Positions 19,904 to 34,901 of a stretch of DNA of 64,000 nt are shown here, in pieces. Source of the DNA: Takashimella koratensis (taxonomy: Eukaryota; Basidiomycota; Tremellomycetes; Trichosporonales; Tetragoniomycetaceae); NCBI GenBank assembly GCA_003116875.1, contig BCKT01000006.1, positions 186,001 to 250,000 of the forward strand. The letters are read 5' to 3'. Under the pieces are notes generated by a model. It did not search any database. It was not told where the DNA came from and saw only the letters and a list, made by a program, of their open reading frames with translations. Every line of letters starts with the position of its first letter. Positions within the stretch are counted from its first letter, which is position 1. The position numbers and the translations under genes were made by a program.

Positions 19904-20878
19904 TTAGAAGGACCCGCCAACCTCTGGGGACATGGTTAGTGACTATCTAGGCTGCGGATGCTTGGCAGGCGTCAAGAGCTATACTCACGCTCGAGGAGGA
20001 CGTCGATAACGTCGCCATCTTCCAATTCAAGGTCGTCGGCTGTCTGACCGTCCTGAATACGGGTACCGTCAAAGAGCAGACTGCGAGCCATGAGCGAGAT
20101 GTCACATGGGTAGAAGGGGGAAAGAGGAGGTGAAGAGGAGAGCGGCCGACGCGTCATTGTCGGGGAGGTGAAAAGGTGAAGGGAGTAGGTGGCTAGAGCA
20201 TAGGCTTACCGAATCGCCGCGGGGTCCTGACCGACTCGGTCGGCGTATGCAGTCTGGGAAAGTTAGCACGGGCACAAATAGGAAGAGATTGATTAAGGAA
20301 GAGGCAGAAGGATGGGGAGATTGCAAAACTTCAGCGGATGGATGATGTGAGCAGGTCTGCCCGCCACCCATCACCTACTCCCTCGGGCCAAATGACCGCC
20401 TCTCCTCTGCCGTCTCACGCACAGCTTGCGCCTAGCGGTGCGCACGATGATGATATCTGAAAAAACGTCGACCCACCTTCAGCTTGTTGAGCTTGGTCGT
20501 CTTCTTAATCTTGAAGAAAACTTCCTGACCGTCGGTTGCGCGAATTTTGATGTTAAGGGCGTTGCCATCTGGTTGAGGTGAGTGAATGGGCATTTAGGGC
20601 GATGAGTAGAGGTAATGGGCAAGATGAGAAGGTGGATAGATCGTGAGGTATGAGGAGAGACGGGACATGAGGTGAGATATGGGATTGAAGAGGGGAAAGA
20701 GAGGGTTGCGGAGGCAAGGATGAAGGTGACGAGAGCAGGTGGAGGAAGGTAGAGAGGTAGAAGATGGATGAGGGGATGGCGATGGCGACTGGGATGGCGA
20801 CTGGGACACGGCAAGCTCACCCTCCGCCTTGGGCTTGACCTCTCCTCCTGATGCGGCGGGTGCCTCGGTGTCGGACAT
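19904..20878 (-). CDS. SMT3: SUMO, small ubiquitin-like modifier (Smt3)
   Basis: Five exons, 20821-20878, 20477-20568, 20210-20253, 19989-20080 and 19904-19923, sum to 306 nt (101 residues). After a flexible acidic N-terminus (MSDTEAPAASGGEVKPKAED) comes the beta-grasp fold: LNIKIRATDGQEVFFKIKK, TKLNKLKTAYADRVGQDP, LLFDGTRIQDGQTADDLE and LEDGDVIDVLLEQVGG, then only Ser-Phe before the stop. Cleavage after the GG pair by an Ulp1-type protease would expose the conjugation end. KPKAE near the N-terminus is close to a SUMOylation consensus. The final 20-nt exon is required to obtain the GG motif; using the earlier acceptor would end in PTER-like nonsense. Confidence 0.95.
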
Positions 20879-21406
20879 GGTGTTGAATGCGTAGTGGGTG
20901 GTGTGGTTGTTTGTGACGAGAGAGAGGAGAGGAGAGGGGAGGGAGACGACAGAGTGACGGGGTGATTTTAATGTAAACGCGTATGGTGCCTTGGATAGCG
21001 CTGAAATGACACGTCATTCGTCCCCCCACTGCCACATCCGGTTCAAACACCGTATCAGAGGTCACACTGAGTTTGCTTCCGTCGGTTGGTCAGCCATAGT
21101 CAAACACACACAGACACACACACAGACACACACACACAGACACACACACACACACACACATGAGCTACTTTTGACTTTACCTTGTTGTTTGCTCGGTTTC
21201 ATCTCGTCACGTCCACCACGCGCATCCATCTCAGACACCACAGACAACCACAAACCAACACCGACCACCAACTACCGACCCACTCGACATCGACACCACA
21301 TCGACACCGGAAATATCCCCACTCTCCTCATTCTCCCCCCTCCCACCCCCTTCGATTCCGCTTCGGCCCACGCATCGGCTCACTCCCATCGCCGCTTCGT
21401 TCGCCG
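20879..21406. promoter_or_regulatory. Divergent promoter between SUMO and the PHD-finger gene
   Basis: The two genes diverge from this 528-nt stretch. It contains a CA microsatellite at 21102-21160 and a C/A-rich plus-strand leader. No exon is visible. Confidence 0.6.
21102..21160. repeat. CA dinucleotide microsatellite upstream of the PHD-finger gene
   Basis: CACA units with CAGA interruptions, the same style as at 8604-8642. It ends 247 nt before the ATG at 21407. Confidence 0.95.
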
Positions 21407-24400
21407 ATGCCTCGTAAAGTTCCAACAGCCGACGAGGCAGCCATCACCGCCCTCGTACAACCACCACCACCGTCCCCGATCGTTCAAACACTCAGAAAAG
21501 ATTGGCGATGGGCGGCGATATCTCAGTTCTTATTCACTTTTGCGGATGCGTTCGGGTCGTTTGATTTCGATACAGAGGTAAGTCAAGCCATGCTCGTAGC
21601 GAGATGGACCGGGTGGACAAGGTGGAGGTGATGTTTTTGGCCGGAGAACTCGCTGATACTTGTTTCCAAAAGCTGCTTGAAGCCGATTTTGACGGGTCAG
21701 AAACGGATATGATCCCAGACCTCATTGTGAGATTACTCGTAGCTCTCACCTGGAACCGACAGATCAAGTGAGTCGGTCGTCATCTCTTTATTGTACACAC
21801 ATAATTCTTAATCTCGTCAATGCCTCTGGCTATTTTATCTCCCACTGACACCTGCTACAGCCGCGAAACCTCATTCGACCACCTCCGAACGCAATACGAG
21901 AAGCGCGCGCCAGAGAAGAACCCACTGGGCACGAAAGAGGCGCCGTTGCAGTGGGAGACGTTGGGTTTAGGGCAAAAGGTGAGTAACGGCTTTGCTGGGT
22001 ATGGTCAACCTCTGCTGACACCTCCTAGGTCGGCGTGCTTTGGGACCTCTGCGAATGGCAGTTTGTAGAGCCGGCGAGGTTCCGATCCTTACTCAAATCG
22101 GAAGACGAAGCTGTCTCATGGGTTAGTTCCTACTGCCGGCTCTCTCTCTATTCTTGATCATTGCTAACTTAGCGCAGCGTGTCGACCCATTCGGGTGGGA
22201 CAAGGCCGGCAACACCTATTTCCTCTTTGACGGTAGGTCAAGCTCCAGTCTTAACCTTGATCCATCTAACCAAAGTATAGACAACCGATTATGGATCCAG
22301 CGGGAACCGCCAGCAGCTCCTCGCCCGCCCAAGAAGAGCTCGCAAAAGGCGAAAAAAGCAGCGAAAGCGCAACGGCGAGCCGAGTCGACCAAAGCCAAGT
22401 CTGCTAAACCCGAAGGCGAATCTAGCAACCTCCCTACTTCCTCCTCGTCTCGGTCACTGTCATCTAAATTACATCGACGGCGTGAACGCACACCTAGGGC
22501 GACCCCACCACCAGCGCCAATGTTCGATTCACCCGTGATTGTCTCTGGCTCGCGCAGTCGGCGGCAGGTCGAGCACTACGGGAACCCAACACCAACTGCT
22601 CAAGCACTCAAGCGGGGGTCAGCTACCGTCACGCCCAAGACGGACCGCTCGACACGTGCATCCGGCCGACTGTCCGGTGTAGGTCTCCCCACCGAGTCCC
22701 CTTCCAAGCCCGCCGTCGTTCCGTCCCCGCCAATCCCTAGGGGCACACGGATCAGCCGACGCCTGCGGGATATCGAGGACGAATGGCAGCCGATCCCCGA
22801 CGAGTGGTTGCAGCCTGGGGACGAGCGTGTCGGGGCCACAGCTAACGGAGGGAAGAAGAGGGCTAGGGCGGCAGATGGGGACGGAGATAACGAGAGCGAA
22901 TTGACGGATCTCACGGATGAATTGGAACATCAGGCAAAGTTGGTTACGCGGGTCGTTGAGGAAAAGACCAAGTCGGGATCAACGTCCAGGTCGAGGTCAA
23001 GAGCAAAGGTTGAGCAGGACGATATGGTGAGTGCTGGAAGGGGTGTTGTCTGTGGGATTTGGAATGTTCGGAGGGAGTGTTGCTCGTGAAGATTGGGAAC
23101 AGTTCGGGGCGAGGATATGCCCATGCTAACTTTATCCAGGAGGGTGTGGTCGAGAATGGCGTTGACTCACCGTTAACCAACGTTCCTGATGACCCGGAGG
23201 AGAAGGACGAGGCCGAGTTCAAGCCCGAGACGAACGGGATCAAGGACGAGGCTGAGATGGATGAGGAAGACGGCGAGGGTGTAGAGCAGGATGCAGAGCA
23301 TGAGGAGGAAGAGGAAGACGAAAAGCCGGAGGAAGTGGTTGATGACCTCAAAGTAGAGGCGGAAAAGCGCGCGGCGTTGCCTGAGACTTTTATCGAGTGG
23401 GAAGCGGTAAGTGATACAGATGATTGCAACTACGATGTTTCCTGGCATGATGAGCAGCTGCTAATTCGGTACAGGTTTGTGTCACGCTATATGACTGGAA
23501 GACGTTCCCCGAGCAGTTTGCCAGATCGCGAGACCCCGACGAGCGCGCGCTGCATACCGTTCTGTCAGAGGCGGCTGAGACGATCGTGCCGATGCTTGTG
23601 GTGCGTATTCACAAGAGCTCTCGCCATGAGAGATTCATTTGTCTATGTTTATGATCAAGACTAACTTGGCGTAGGAAAAGGAGAAAGAACGTATCCGTGA
23701 GATCGCGGTGCTCAACCGCAAACGATCAAGTCGAATCGCGTTGAAGGAGCTCGAGCGAGAAGCTGCGATGCGCCGAGAAGCCGCGCAACGCGAGATGGAA
23801 GAGCGCATGGAACGGTCCCGATTCGAGGCTGAGCGAGTTGCTCAAGAAGCTGCCGAGGCATTGGCGAGGGAACGGGCTCGGGAGGAGCGGTTACGCGAGA
23901 GAGAGGAAAGGCTCGCGGCGAGGCAACAGGTCGCGTATGAGAAGGCGCAGGAGGAGGAACGGATTCGTGAGCGAGCAGAGCACGAGCGTGCGGAGCGCAA
24001 ACGCCGCCGAGAAGCTGGAGAGAGTGACCCAGGTGCCGGAACGTCTCGAGGTGTCTCTGAAGCCGATGCAGAGGGAGAAGCCGATGCGGGATCGGGCATC
24101 TCCTCGAGTCGATGGGAACTAGCGTGCGAGGTCTGCGGAGTCAACGCTTGGAACCCGCCCGAAGATGCGGACTTGGTATGCTGCGACGACTGTGGGCGGT
24201 GGCAGCATACAAAGTGCCATGATGCGCGGGATGTGAGGGAAGGTAAGGGGTTGAGGGACTGGGACCAGGTGGATTTCGTCTGTCAGGAGTGCAAGACTCG
24301 AGCGAGGGTTGGTGGGGTCGGTGTCGGGGCTGGAGTTGGGGCTGGGGCTGGAGTGGGGCAAGAGGGTTCAGCGCATGTACATGGAGAGGAACAGGGACAA

Positions 24401-25585
24401 GAACATATCGTCAAGCGAATCAAATTAATCAATACTACACACGGTATCGACGGTGGAGCAGCTCACGGAACGGGTCAACCTCCCTCGATCCTCGGTAACG
24501 GCAGTTCGAATGGTCTGGCCCAAAGTCACACCCCATACCAACCGCACGGCCTGTCCTATTCTCAGAGACCGGTACCCGCCCTCGGCCACGTGCCCGTACC
24601 CTCCCCCGCCGTTGCGCATGCGCTGCCGACGATCCCTCAGCCGGTGACAGGACCCTCGGGGGTCTCGCTGAACGGACAACACCCCAGGTCAGGAGTGATT
24701 GGACAGACTCCAATCTCCTCCTTCCCTCCTTCCGCGCCTTACGCGGTCCGTTCGCCCGCCCCGGTTGCACCTGCTCGTGCACCCGCTCAACCGCTGGTTG
24801 CTCGACCAGTACCGCCTACGAACGGGTCAACAGGGACCGTCCCCGCTCCCTTGGCCCACCGCGGGGAACAAACACAGCATCAGCGACTGCACCAGCAACT
24901 GCATCAAGTCCCACAACAAATCGCGAATCAGGCTCCTTCCCGATCCTCAATCCCGCCGGCCACCGACCCTCGGCCCCAGGCCCCCGCGACCCCCGCGACC
25001 ACCCCATCACCTCATCTCGGCGCGTCGTTGAACCAAACACCGCGCGCGCCCGTCGGTCAGGTCGTCGGACCTTCTTCGTCAACGCCTCAGCTCTCCGCAC
25101 AATCGCAAGCGCAGTCACACGCACCGGTATCAGCACCGATACAAGCACCCCACCTCACGCTGGCTCGACCTCCAACTCAGCCCACCCAGCCAGTCCAGCC
25201 TATTCAGCCTATCCAGTCATCGCCCGCTCCCGCTCCCGCTGTACCTATCCCGGCTCTAACCAACGGGCGTGAACTTGGCACTCAGGCCCCGACTTCGGCT
25301 CTTGCCCCGACCCCGACCCCGACCCCGGTTCAGGCTCAGGCACAAGCTCCCACACCTGCGCCTCCCTCAACTAGCCCGGCCCCAATCCCCACGCCGATCG
25401 CTGCACCCGCACTTGCACAAGCCCCGATGTCTATTCCTGCCCCAGCTTCGACTCCCGCTCTCTTGGTCCCTGCGCCGGTCCCTGCACCTGCACCTGCCGC
25501 TGCACCTGCACCTATCTCTGCCCCATCCCCTGCAGCACCAGCTATCCCCGTGACTCAGATCGTACAGTCCATCCCACCTCCTTAA
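21407..25585 (+). CDS. DDT/WHIM-domain and PHD-finger chromatin protein (CECR2/RSF1-like)
   Basis: Nine exons sum to 3582 nt (1193 residues): 21407-21577, 21673-21767, 21861-21978, 22029-22121, 22178-22232, 22281-23026, 23140-23406, 23475-23600 and 23675-25585. The N-terminal 200 residues have the DDT/WHIM layout of ISWI-complex partners: WRWAAISQFLFTFADAF, a helical repeat (MIPDLIVRLLVALTWNRQI), VGVLWDLCEWQFVEPARFR, and VDPFGWDKAGNTYFLFDDNR with LW following. A Lys/Arg-rich middle and a long coiled coil (REAAMRREAAQREMEERMER onward) follow. A C4HC3 PHD finger lies at about residues 702-765 (CEVCG, LVCCDDCGRWQHTKCHD, FVCQEC). The last 400 or so residues are Pro/Ala/Gln/Thr-rich. The role is probably nucleosome remodelling or histone-tail reading; the exact orthologue is uncertain. 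Confidence 0.88.
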
Positions 25586-26293
25586 GGCTCGGCATAAGCC
25601 AATCAAGCGAATCGATCCGAGCTCTCTGGGCCTCCTTAGACAAAGTCGCAATCGCAATACCTTTAGAATCTGCCAATAACGCAATCACAAAAACTTCACC
25701 TCATTTCCCCTTTTCTTCCTATCCCCTCAGTCACAATCACTAGTCATGCGTTTAATTTCATTTCGATACGAGTGCATGCATGCAAGTCAATTAACTGGTC
25801 TTTTATCGCCTTTGGTCTTTGACCAAGCTCTTTTTGGTTTTAAGGTTCAACAGGAAACCAGTCACAACCCAGTCACAAGTCGTTGTAGGAACGCAAACGA
25901 TGAAGGTCTGGCAGAGAGGACACGGCTCTTCCCTAGTTGGAGAGGGGGGGGAGGGGGGTGGTATCCAAAACAAACCTGAAGTGTTGTTCTCACTTGTGCA
26001 TTCTTGGAGTTACAGTCTAGAAGAACCGGTAGAGAAAGAAAGAAAACTATTGGGGTACGAACGACATGAGCAGATTGGGGACAAAGACGATTGAGGCTTG
26101 CTTTGCTACTTTTGACACATGTCTGATGTGAATGGATGGGAACAAAGAAAACAAACATATCACGCCTGATACGACTACGACAAACTGAGAGAAAAAGTCA
26201 GTCTGGGGCGAGTGCCCAAGGCACGAACGGATAAGGGTGACCGATCAACTTAGCAAATGAACCGTTGAAGCGAGTTAGGGAGGGTACTCCCCC
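25586..26293. other. Intergenic region between convergent PHD-finger and CTP synthase genes
   Basis: The 3' ends of both genes should lie here. A short G-run (25945-25957) is the only notable element. Confidence 0.6.
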
Positions 26294-29551
<3,258 letters not shown>

Positions 29552-30357
29552 GGCTGGTTAACGTGTTTCAACGAAGGACAGAACAGTTGATGAGGAGGTA
29601 GGTGGGAGCTGTTGGAGTTGACGCGGTGATGTCAGTCGAGAGAGAAAGCAAAGTCGCGTCGATCCCAATCAAGTTGACACTGGGATGTAACCGCCTATCT
29701 CCAAGACGCAACACGCACGAGTGAATGGAGTAAGGAATGCCAGCGATTCTGGACGAGATCCGTGACCTTTGTCGAATGCGAGGTGATTGAAGGGAGAGTC
29801 GAACAGTTGGTTGGGTATGAGGTATGATACAGTGAGATGAAAGAGTAAAGGTGACTCGAGATTACTTCTGGCTGGGTGGGATTGGAAAAAATTGAATCCT
29901 TGCTTTCGTAAGTCACGTGATCTTTGCCACTTGACGCGTCGCGTAGAAATGGCAGAAAGGCGGAGAAGAGAGAGGGTGAAGAGAGGTACAAAAGAGATAA
30001 CGCGTGCATGGTCATCTAGATGATGAGAATGAGCTATATGGATGGTGTCTGTGACTTCTACTGCACGCGATGTGTGTCGCGACTTCCTCGCTTCCATCTT
30101 CTCGCTGCTCGTCCTCTCACAATGCGATACAGAGGAACCCTGTTTCCTTTAAAGGCTGCTAGTACAGTGTACCTAAATCCTTACGGGCCCGAGAACAGCA
30201 CGAAGACAGATAAAGATCGAAACAAGTCAAATGTTCAACGCCGACAATGATGGCTCACATTCTACACCAGCCCGCCTCCCCAACCGATTCACAAGTCCAC
30301 CTAAAAGCGTTGGGAAACTGCTCATCTCAGCTTACACTCTTCAAGGACCCAATCCCC
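29552..30357. other. Intergenic region upstream of CTP synthase
   Basis: Promoter of the minus-strand CTP synthase gene and 3' region of the next minus-strand gene. No exon can be supported. Confidence 0.6.
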
Positions 30358-33016
30358 TCAATACCCCTTCCTAGCCAAACTGTGTACTCTACTCACCAGG
30401 TACCCTCGTCCACCTTGGTCCCAGGTCATCAACCCGTCCAAGACATTATCGACCCAAACCCCTGATCCAAACAGTTGTCGAGCGACCACAGAGGCTCGAA
30501 GCGATTTGAGTACCAGTTCGGTGTCGGTCAGGGAATCAAGGGCGTGTCTGATCTCGAGCAGGGGTAAAGGTGCCGATGCCGGCAGTGTGAGTGGGGTTTT
30601 GGACGGAGGAGCCGGATTGAGAGGTCGTTGTGGTTCTAGTCGTGGGTCTGGATGAGGCTGTAAATTTTGGGAAGGATCTGAGCCGGGCTCGGTGTTAGTC
30701 GAATTGGAATTTGGGATCCCAGTTGTTCGAGGTCGATTAAGCGGGATGATCACGTCCAGGAGGTTATCTGTACCGAGGTGTCTTTGAGCCAACCACCTCT
30801 TCATCTAGGCATGACAATAGCTCACCTCGTTCAACGTCTGGAGGGACTATAGCTACCACACAACCCGCCATCATCGCTACCGCGACACGATCATCGACAA
30901 CGCCTCGTTCCCACCCTTCAAACTGGGGAAATCAGCACGAGCCCTACCGACCAGTTGCGACGCTCTTCAGAATGGAGAGGAGGTCAAGCCGCCATCTTAT
31001 CGCCGATATTGGTGTACGTAAGCACTCACGAGGCACACGCCTGCCGTGCCGAGGGCGTGAGAGAACCGATTCTCTCGAACTCGACAGTACCGCTTATATT
31101 TCCCCTTCTCTCCAATCGGGTCGACTTCGTCCCTCGGATCTGGCGGGTCGGCTTCTTCGCCTGATCGTGGGATTCTCGTCAGCTTCATTTCTGTACCGAC
31201 CACAACCGGTGTACTAGTGGAAGACGAAGAAGAGGGCTCACTGTAGAAGACGGTCACGCCGTGGCCCCATGGGATCCGAGGAACAGAGCCACGCGGAGTT
31301 CCGACCGCAGGGAAGTAGGTGATCCCTCTTCTTTCAACATGTCGACTGGGTACAAACGTATTTTGACTGCGACCGAACCTATCAGCGCTGAATCAAATAG
31401 TCACCGTTCAACAATAGCTGGGCACTCACTCGGCCTATCTCATCGGATCCGACAGATATCAGTTGATCATATCTCGACCCCTTTGACATTCCTAAATGAC
31501 TTTGTCACTCACCAGAGGTAAAGTATGCGTCAAGAGTCCCATCTCCCAACTTGGTCCAAACCGTTCAGAAAGAGAAGTGTAACTCGTTTCGTTGGCCAAC
31601 AAGTGCGCGGGTTCTTTCAAAAGCGTAATCTAGACAGACGCGATTAGCATTCTCTTCCCTCTTGGTTACGTGTCACAAGAGGAGTTACGATGAGCAGGGA
31701 CAGGTTAGAGGGGGGCAGAGAGGATAGAGGAGGCAATGGAGACTGGGAGCTCACGTTGGCGCGAGGGTCGATTTGGAACGTTCCGTCACTTGTTACGATA
31801 TCGCTAAGTCCCAAGTCAGCACTACGTCCTACGCAAAGTTCGGCCCCACTCTTAGCTCACCTGACGATCGTCGAGTTTACACATGCCCCTCTCCAAACCC
31901 GCACATCTGTCTGATCAGCCTCTTCCCTCCGTCCCGTTGCCTTCCTCCTTCTCCTCTTCCTGCCTCTCGCCCCATCACACGCCCGGTGTCCTTCCACGCA
32001 ATACCAAACTCACCTTCTCCAATCCTCCAAATCCTCTTAGCGCACCCTTCTCTACTCAAATTCACCTCCACTCCCTCGTCCTCCACCCACCCCGGTACCC
32101 ACGGCGCGAGTATTCTCAATTCGACGCGGGGTGAGCTAGCTAGTGAGGATAGGACTGATAAAGCGTATGAGACTCGGGGTGAGGTATCTACCCCAGTTTG
32201 TCAGTTCCATGTGGGTTTAAAAAATGTCGAGGAAAGCGCGGTTCGCTAATAACTTTGGAAATACCCACAAGGTAGATCTGCAAATCTAGCGTCAGCGCTT
32301 TACCATCACCTTCCGCCCGACACAGCTCTATCATCCGAAACTCAGTTATCTTCTGTCGAACACTCAAAGCTTGGGTCCTCTATTGCTCCTCTCACCAGAT
32401 CACTTCACTCCTTCCACCGACTCACTCACCAATGAACAACGTCACCTCCTCTCGCACCTCACAGCTCTCCGGGTCCACTTCGCGCCGATGTAACTCGTCA
32501 TAAGGCGTTGAAGCGGATCCGTACCACGTCGGGAAGCCGTGTCTCCCAGCTGCGGTGAATTCGACACCGCGTATATCACATAAAGCAGAGCGAGGGAGAA
32601 AGTGTAACGTCAGCTGTTGATTTCAGTGCCAAGATGACTAGAGTGGACCGTGCGGCATCGACGGCACATGCTCAATTGCCACGCACGGACCGCCACTCGC
32701 GCCCCTCCGGAGTCAGCCCTGCGCACCCCCTCTTCACCCTCTTCACCCTCCTCACCGGCCTTCTCACATGTCCTCATCAACCCCTCCTCGCCCCTCTCGT
32801 GCTGACTCCCCGCCTTGAACCTTGCATCTCCTTTCCCCTGCTCCACAAATACCTACGGTCAGCTTCCTTGATATGATCCGGGACTGATGCCGCTGTGAAT
32901 CGGATGTACATATACGCGACCAGCAGGACGGCGATGGTGGAGAGGAGAGAAGTGGTGGTGAGTGGGGATCGGGAGACGGCTCGGAACAGGCGCGGCGAGA
33001 TGGACCGCCGCCGCAT
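30358..33016 (-). CDS. Type II membrane protein, possible glycosyltransferase-like, function unknown
   Basis: The first exon (33016 to about 32857) reads MRRRSISPRLFRAV, then one membrane segment (LLSTIAVLLVAYMYIRF), a type II anchor. Later exons, all in frame: 32430-32613, 32269-32277 (9 nt), 32014-32154, 31861-31906, 31755-31803, 31513-31629, 31430-31434 (5 nt), 31030-31378, 30826-30922 and 30358-30767. Recognisable blocks include VEFTAAGRHGFPTWYGS, ELRILAPWVPGW, VWRGACVNSTIV, ITYFPAVGTPRGSVPRIPWG, KYKRYCRVRENRF, VAVAMMAGCVVAIVPPDVE and a C-terminal helix SLTDTELVLKSLRASVVAR. The AMMAGCVV-IVPPDVE block resembles the part of GT-B transferases just before the C-terminal helices, hence the tentative label. 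The join of exon 1 to exon 2 is unresolved because the phases do not agree. Confidence 0.6.
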
Positions 33017-33781
33017 CGGTCAGGGCGCAGTGGAGCGAGAAGTGTGAGCAGTGAGGCGTTGGAAGGAATGGTGGGGGTTGCAACGTAGGGAGATATATTG
33101 CGGGTGATGGAGGTGGTGCGGGGTGAACCGCGGCATGGGTGATGGGATGAGTGGATGAGGTGGGGGATGAGGGATGAAGAGGAGTGAGATAGAGAGAAGA
33201 GAGAAGAGAGATGAGATAAGATGCGAGGGTGAGGAGGGCAGGGCGGGACGAGGCAAGGCGGCAGGTGGGAACAGTAGGGGCAGTCCAAACAAAGGGGGTA
33301 AGGTACTCTTAGCGTGTTGATATTATACTGTAACCCATCTTGACCCATGCTTGAACTGCGACAAGGGATGATCCCTTGGTTCATATAGTGCCATCAGCTG
33401 CTTGAGCAGCCGAGACCTGCCGCCGCATGCGTCGAGGGATGATTATTTGTGTTGGACTGCCTTGGCTGCGGCTTGGCGCAGCAGGCAACGTCACTGCCAT
33501 CAAAGGCGGACGAGAATAGTGCGTGCACAGCCGAAAGGGCGGGTTTCATGATCCGTTGCAACGGTCTGTTTGGTCCATCTCTGCGTCCTGCGTCGGTCCA
33601 AGCAAACAAGCACACAAGCACTCAAGCAAACGAGCACTCAAGCAAACAAGCACACAAGCACTCAAGCACACAAGCACACAAGCACACAATGCATCAAGAA
33701 CGTACGTACGTACGTGTAATCCCATCCGTCTCCTTGCCCTTCCCTTCCCCTGCCTCTACCTATCCCCTTCTACACCCACAC
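33017..33781. other. Intergenic region with 8-nt minisatellite
   Basis: Promoter side of the membrane-protein gene and 3' side of the gluconokinase gene. It holds a degenerate AAGCACAC array and an ACGT repeat (33700-33717). No exon is visible. Confidence 0.6.
33601..33689. repeat. AAGCACAC 8-nt minisatellite with variant units
   Basis: About ten 8-nt units in register: AAGCACAC, AAGCACTC, AAGCAAAC and GAGCACTC variants in an ordered mixture, with the most uniform copies at the right end. Confidence 0.9.
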
Positions 33782-34901
33782 CTATCGCTTTTCCTCCTCC
33801 TCGTTCAACTTCAACAACAGTTCCCTGACCCCTTGCTCCGCCTGCTTCCCTACCGCCTCTTTACTCTGATCGATATTAACATTGGTGACTCCCTGCTCGC
33901 CCGTCGGGTCCTCGAGCGTCGCCAACTGCGATTTGAGCATCTGAGCGCCCATAAAGTGGCCCTTGCGCGCGGCGATACGCGCAGCCAAGACCTCTGGAGT
34001 GCCTTGGCAGTAGACAAAGAGGGTGAGCAGGGACTCGGTAGCAGGGTGGTGTACGAGGTCCTCGGCTTGCGCGTTCGGGTGGTCAACGGGCTATAGGAGA
34101 AGGCGTGGGGGATGGGTTAAAATTAGTGGAAAGGAGTGATTAGCAAGGTTCTCGCTGATCTGTATCACCCATCACCGGGAATGACCGAGCCCAGGTGCGG
34201 CGGTTCCCAATCCATTCGCCTCTAGCACTCACCAAGTCGCTCGGGGTCGGTGGCCTGGCCTCGACCTCGCCACGCAGGATATCGCGGTACCACTTCTTAA
34301 GCGCCGAGCAAGCGATAATAACCAATGGCCTTCCGACTTTCCCTTCTTTACGCTCCTCAGCCCTTCCTTTGCCCTCCTCCCACTGCTCCTTGCACATACG
34401 CTCCCCGGTCGACCGGATGAGCGCAAGCCACGGGAGCCGGTCATCGTCAGTCAACGGGATACCTTTGCTCATTTTATCAATGTTGGATTGAGGGTGGAGA
34501 GAGTCGCCGTCGATGAAGGGGACGCCAAGAGCTTCGCCGAGTTCAGAACCGATAGTGGATTTACCGCTGAACGGTGTTAGCGAGCGACAATGGCGAAGGA
34601 GGAGGTAGAGATGTTGGGGAGGTAGGGGAGGGACGGGACTCACCACGATGCTGGGCCCTGTTTGAGTAGCACGAGGAAGTATCAATAGCAAGCCGTATCG
34701 GAGATTGTCAGTGCCCGTCAAGAGTGTTTACATGCTCGCGTGCCAGTTTGTACAAGTAGCGAGCACGATTTGAAGCACGGTTTTAAGCCAAGACAAAGTA
34801 CGTACCATGACGACAATAAGCACCGGCTTGGGCGCGTGAGAAGGGACAGTGAGCTCCTCGGCGGCCTTGGCCTCGATGCCGTTGATCTTTGCGTCGGACA
34901 T
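33782..34901 (-). CDS. Gluconokinase
   Basis: Four exons, 34806-34901, 34644-34657, 34233-34566 and 33782-34090, total 753 nt (250 residues). It phosphorylates gluconate to 6-phosphogluconate, feeding the pentose phosphate pathway. The Walker A motif GPASCGKSTIG is assembled from three exons through a 14-nt microexon. Family blocks follow: [48 protein letters not shown], then [38 protein letters not shown] and the C-terminal [18 protein letters not shown]. It is slightly longer than bacterial GntK (about 175 residues) because of inserts after position 110 ([16 protein letters not shown]). The N-terminus up to the P-loop is short, suggesting a cytosolic enzyme. Confidence 0.93.

Noticed and set aside
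32821..32837. A 17-nt exon that would fix the phase between exons 1 and 2 of the membrane-protein gene
   Set aside because: It would leave an intron of only 19 nt before it, far too short to splice.
33700..33717. ACGTACGTACGTACGT as a possible regulatory palindrome
   Set aside because: It is a plain tetranucleotide repeat beside a minisatellite, without a matching promoter position.
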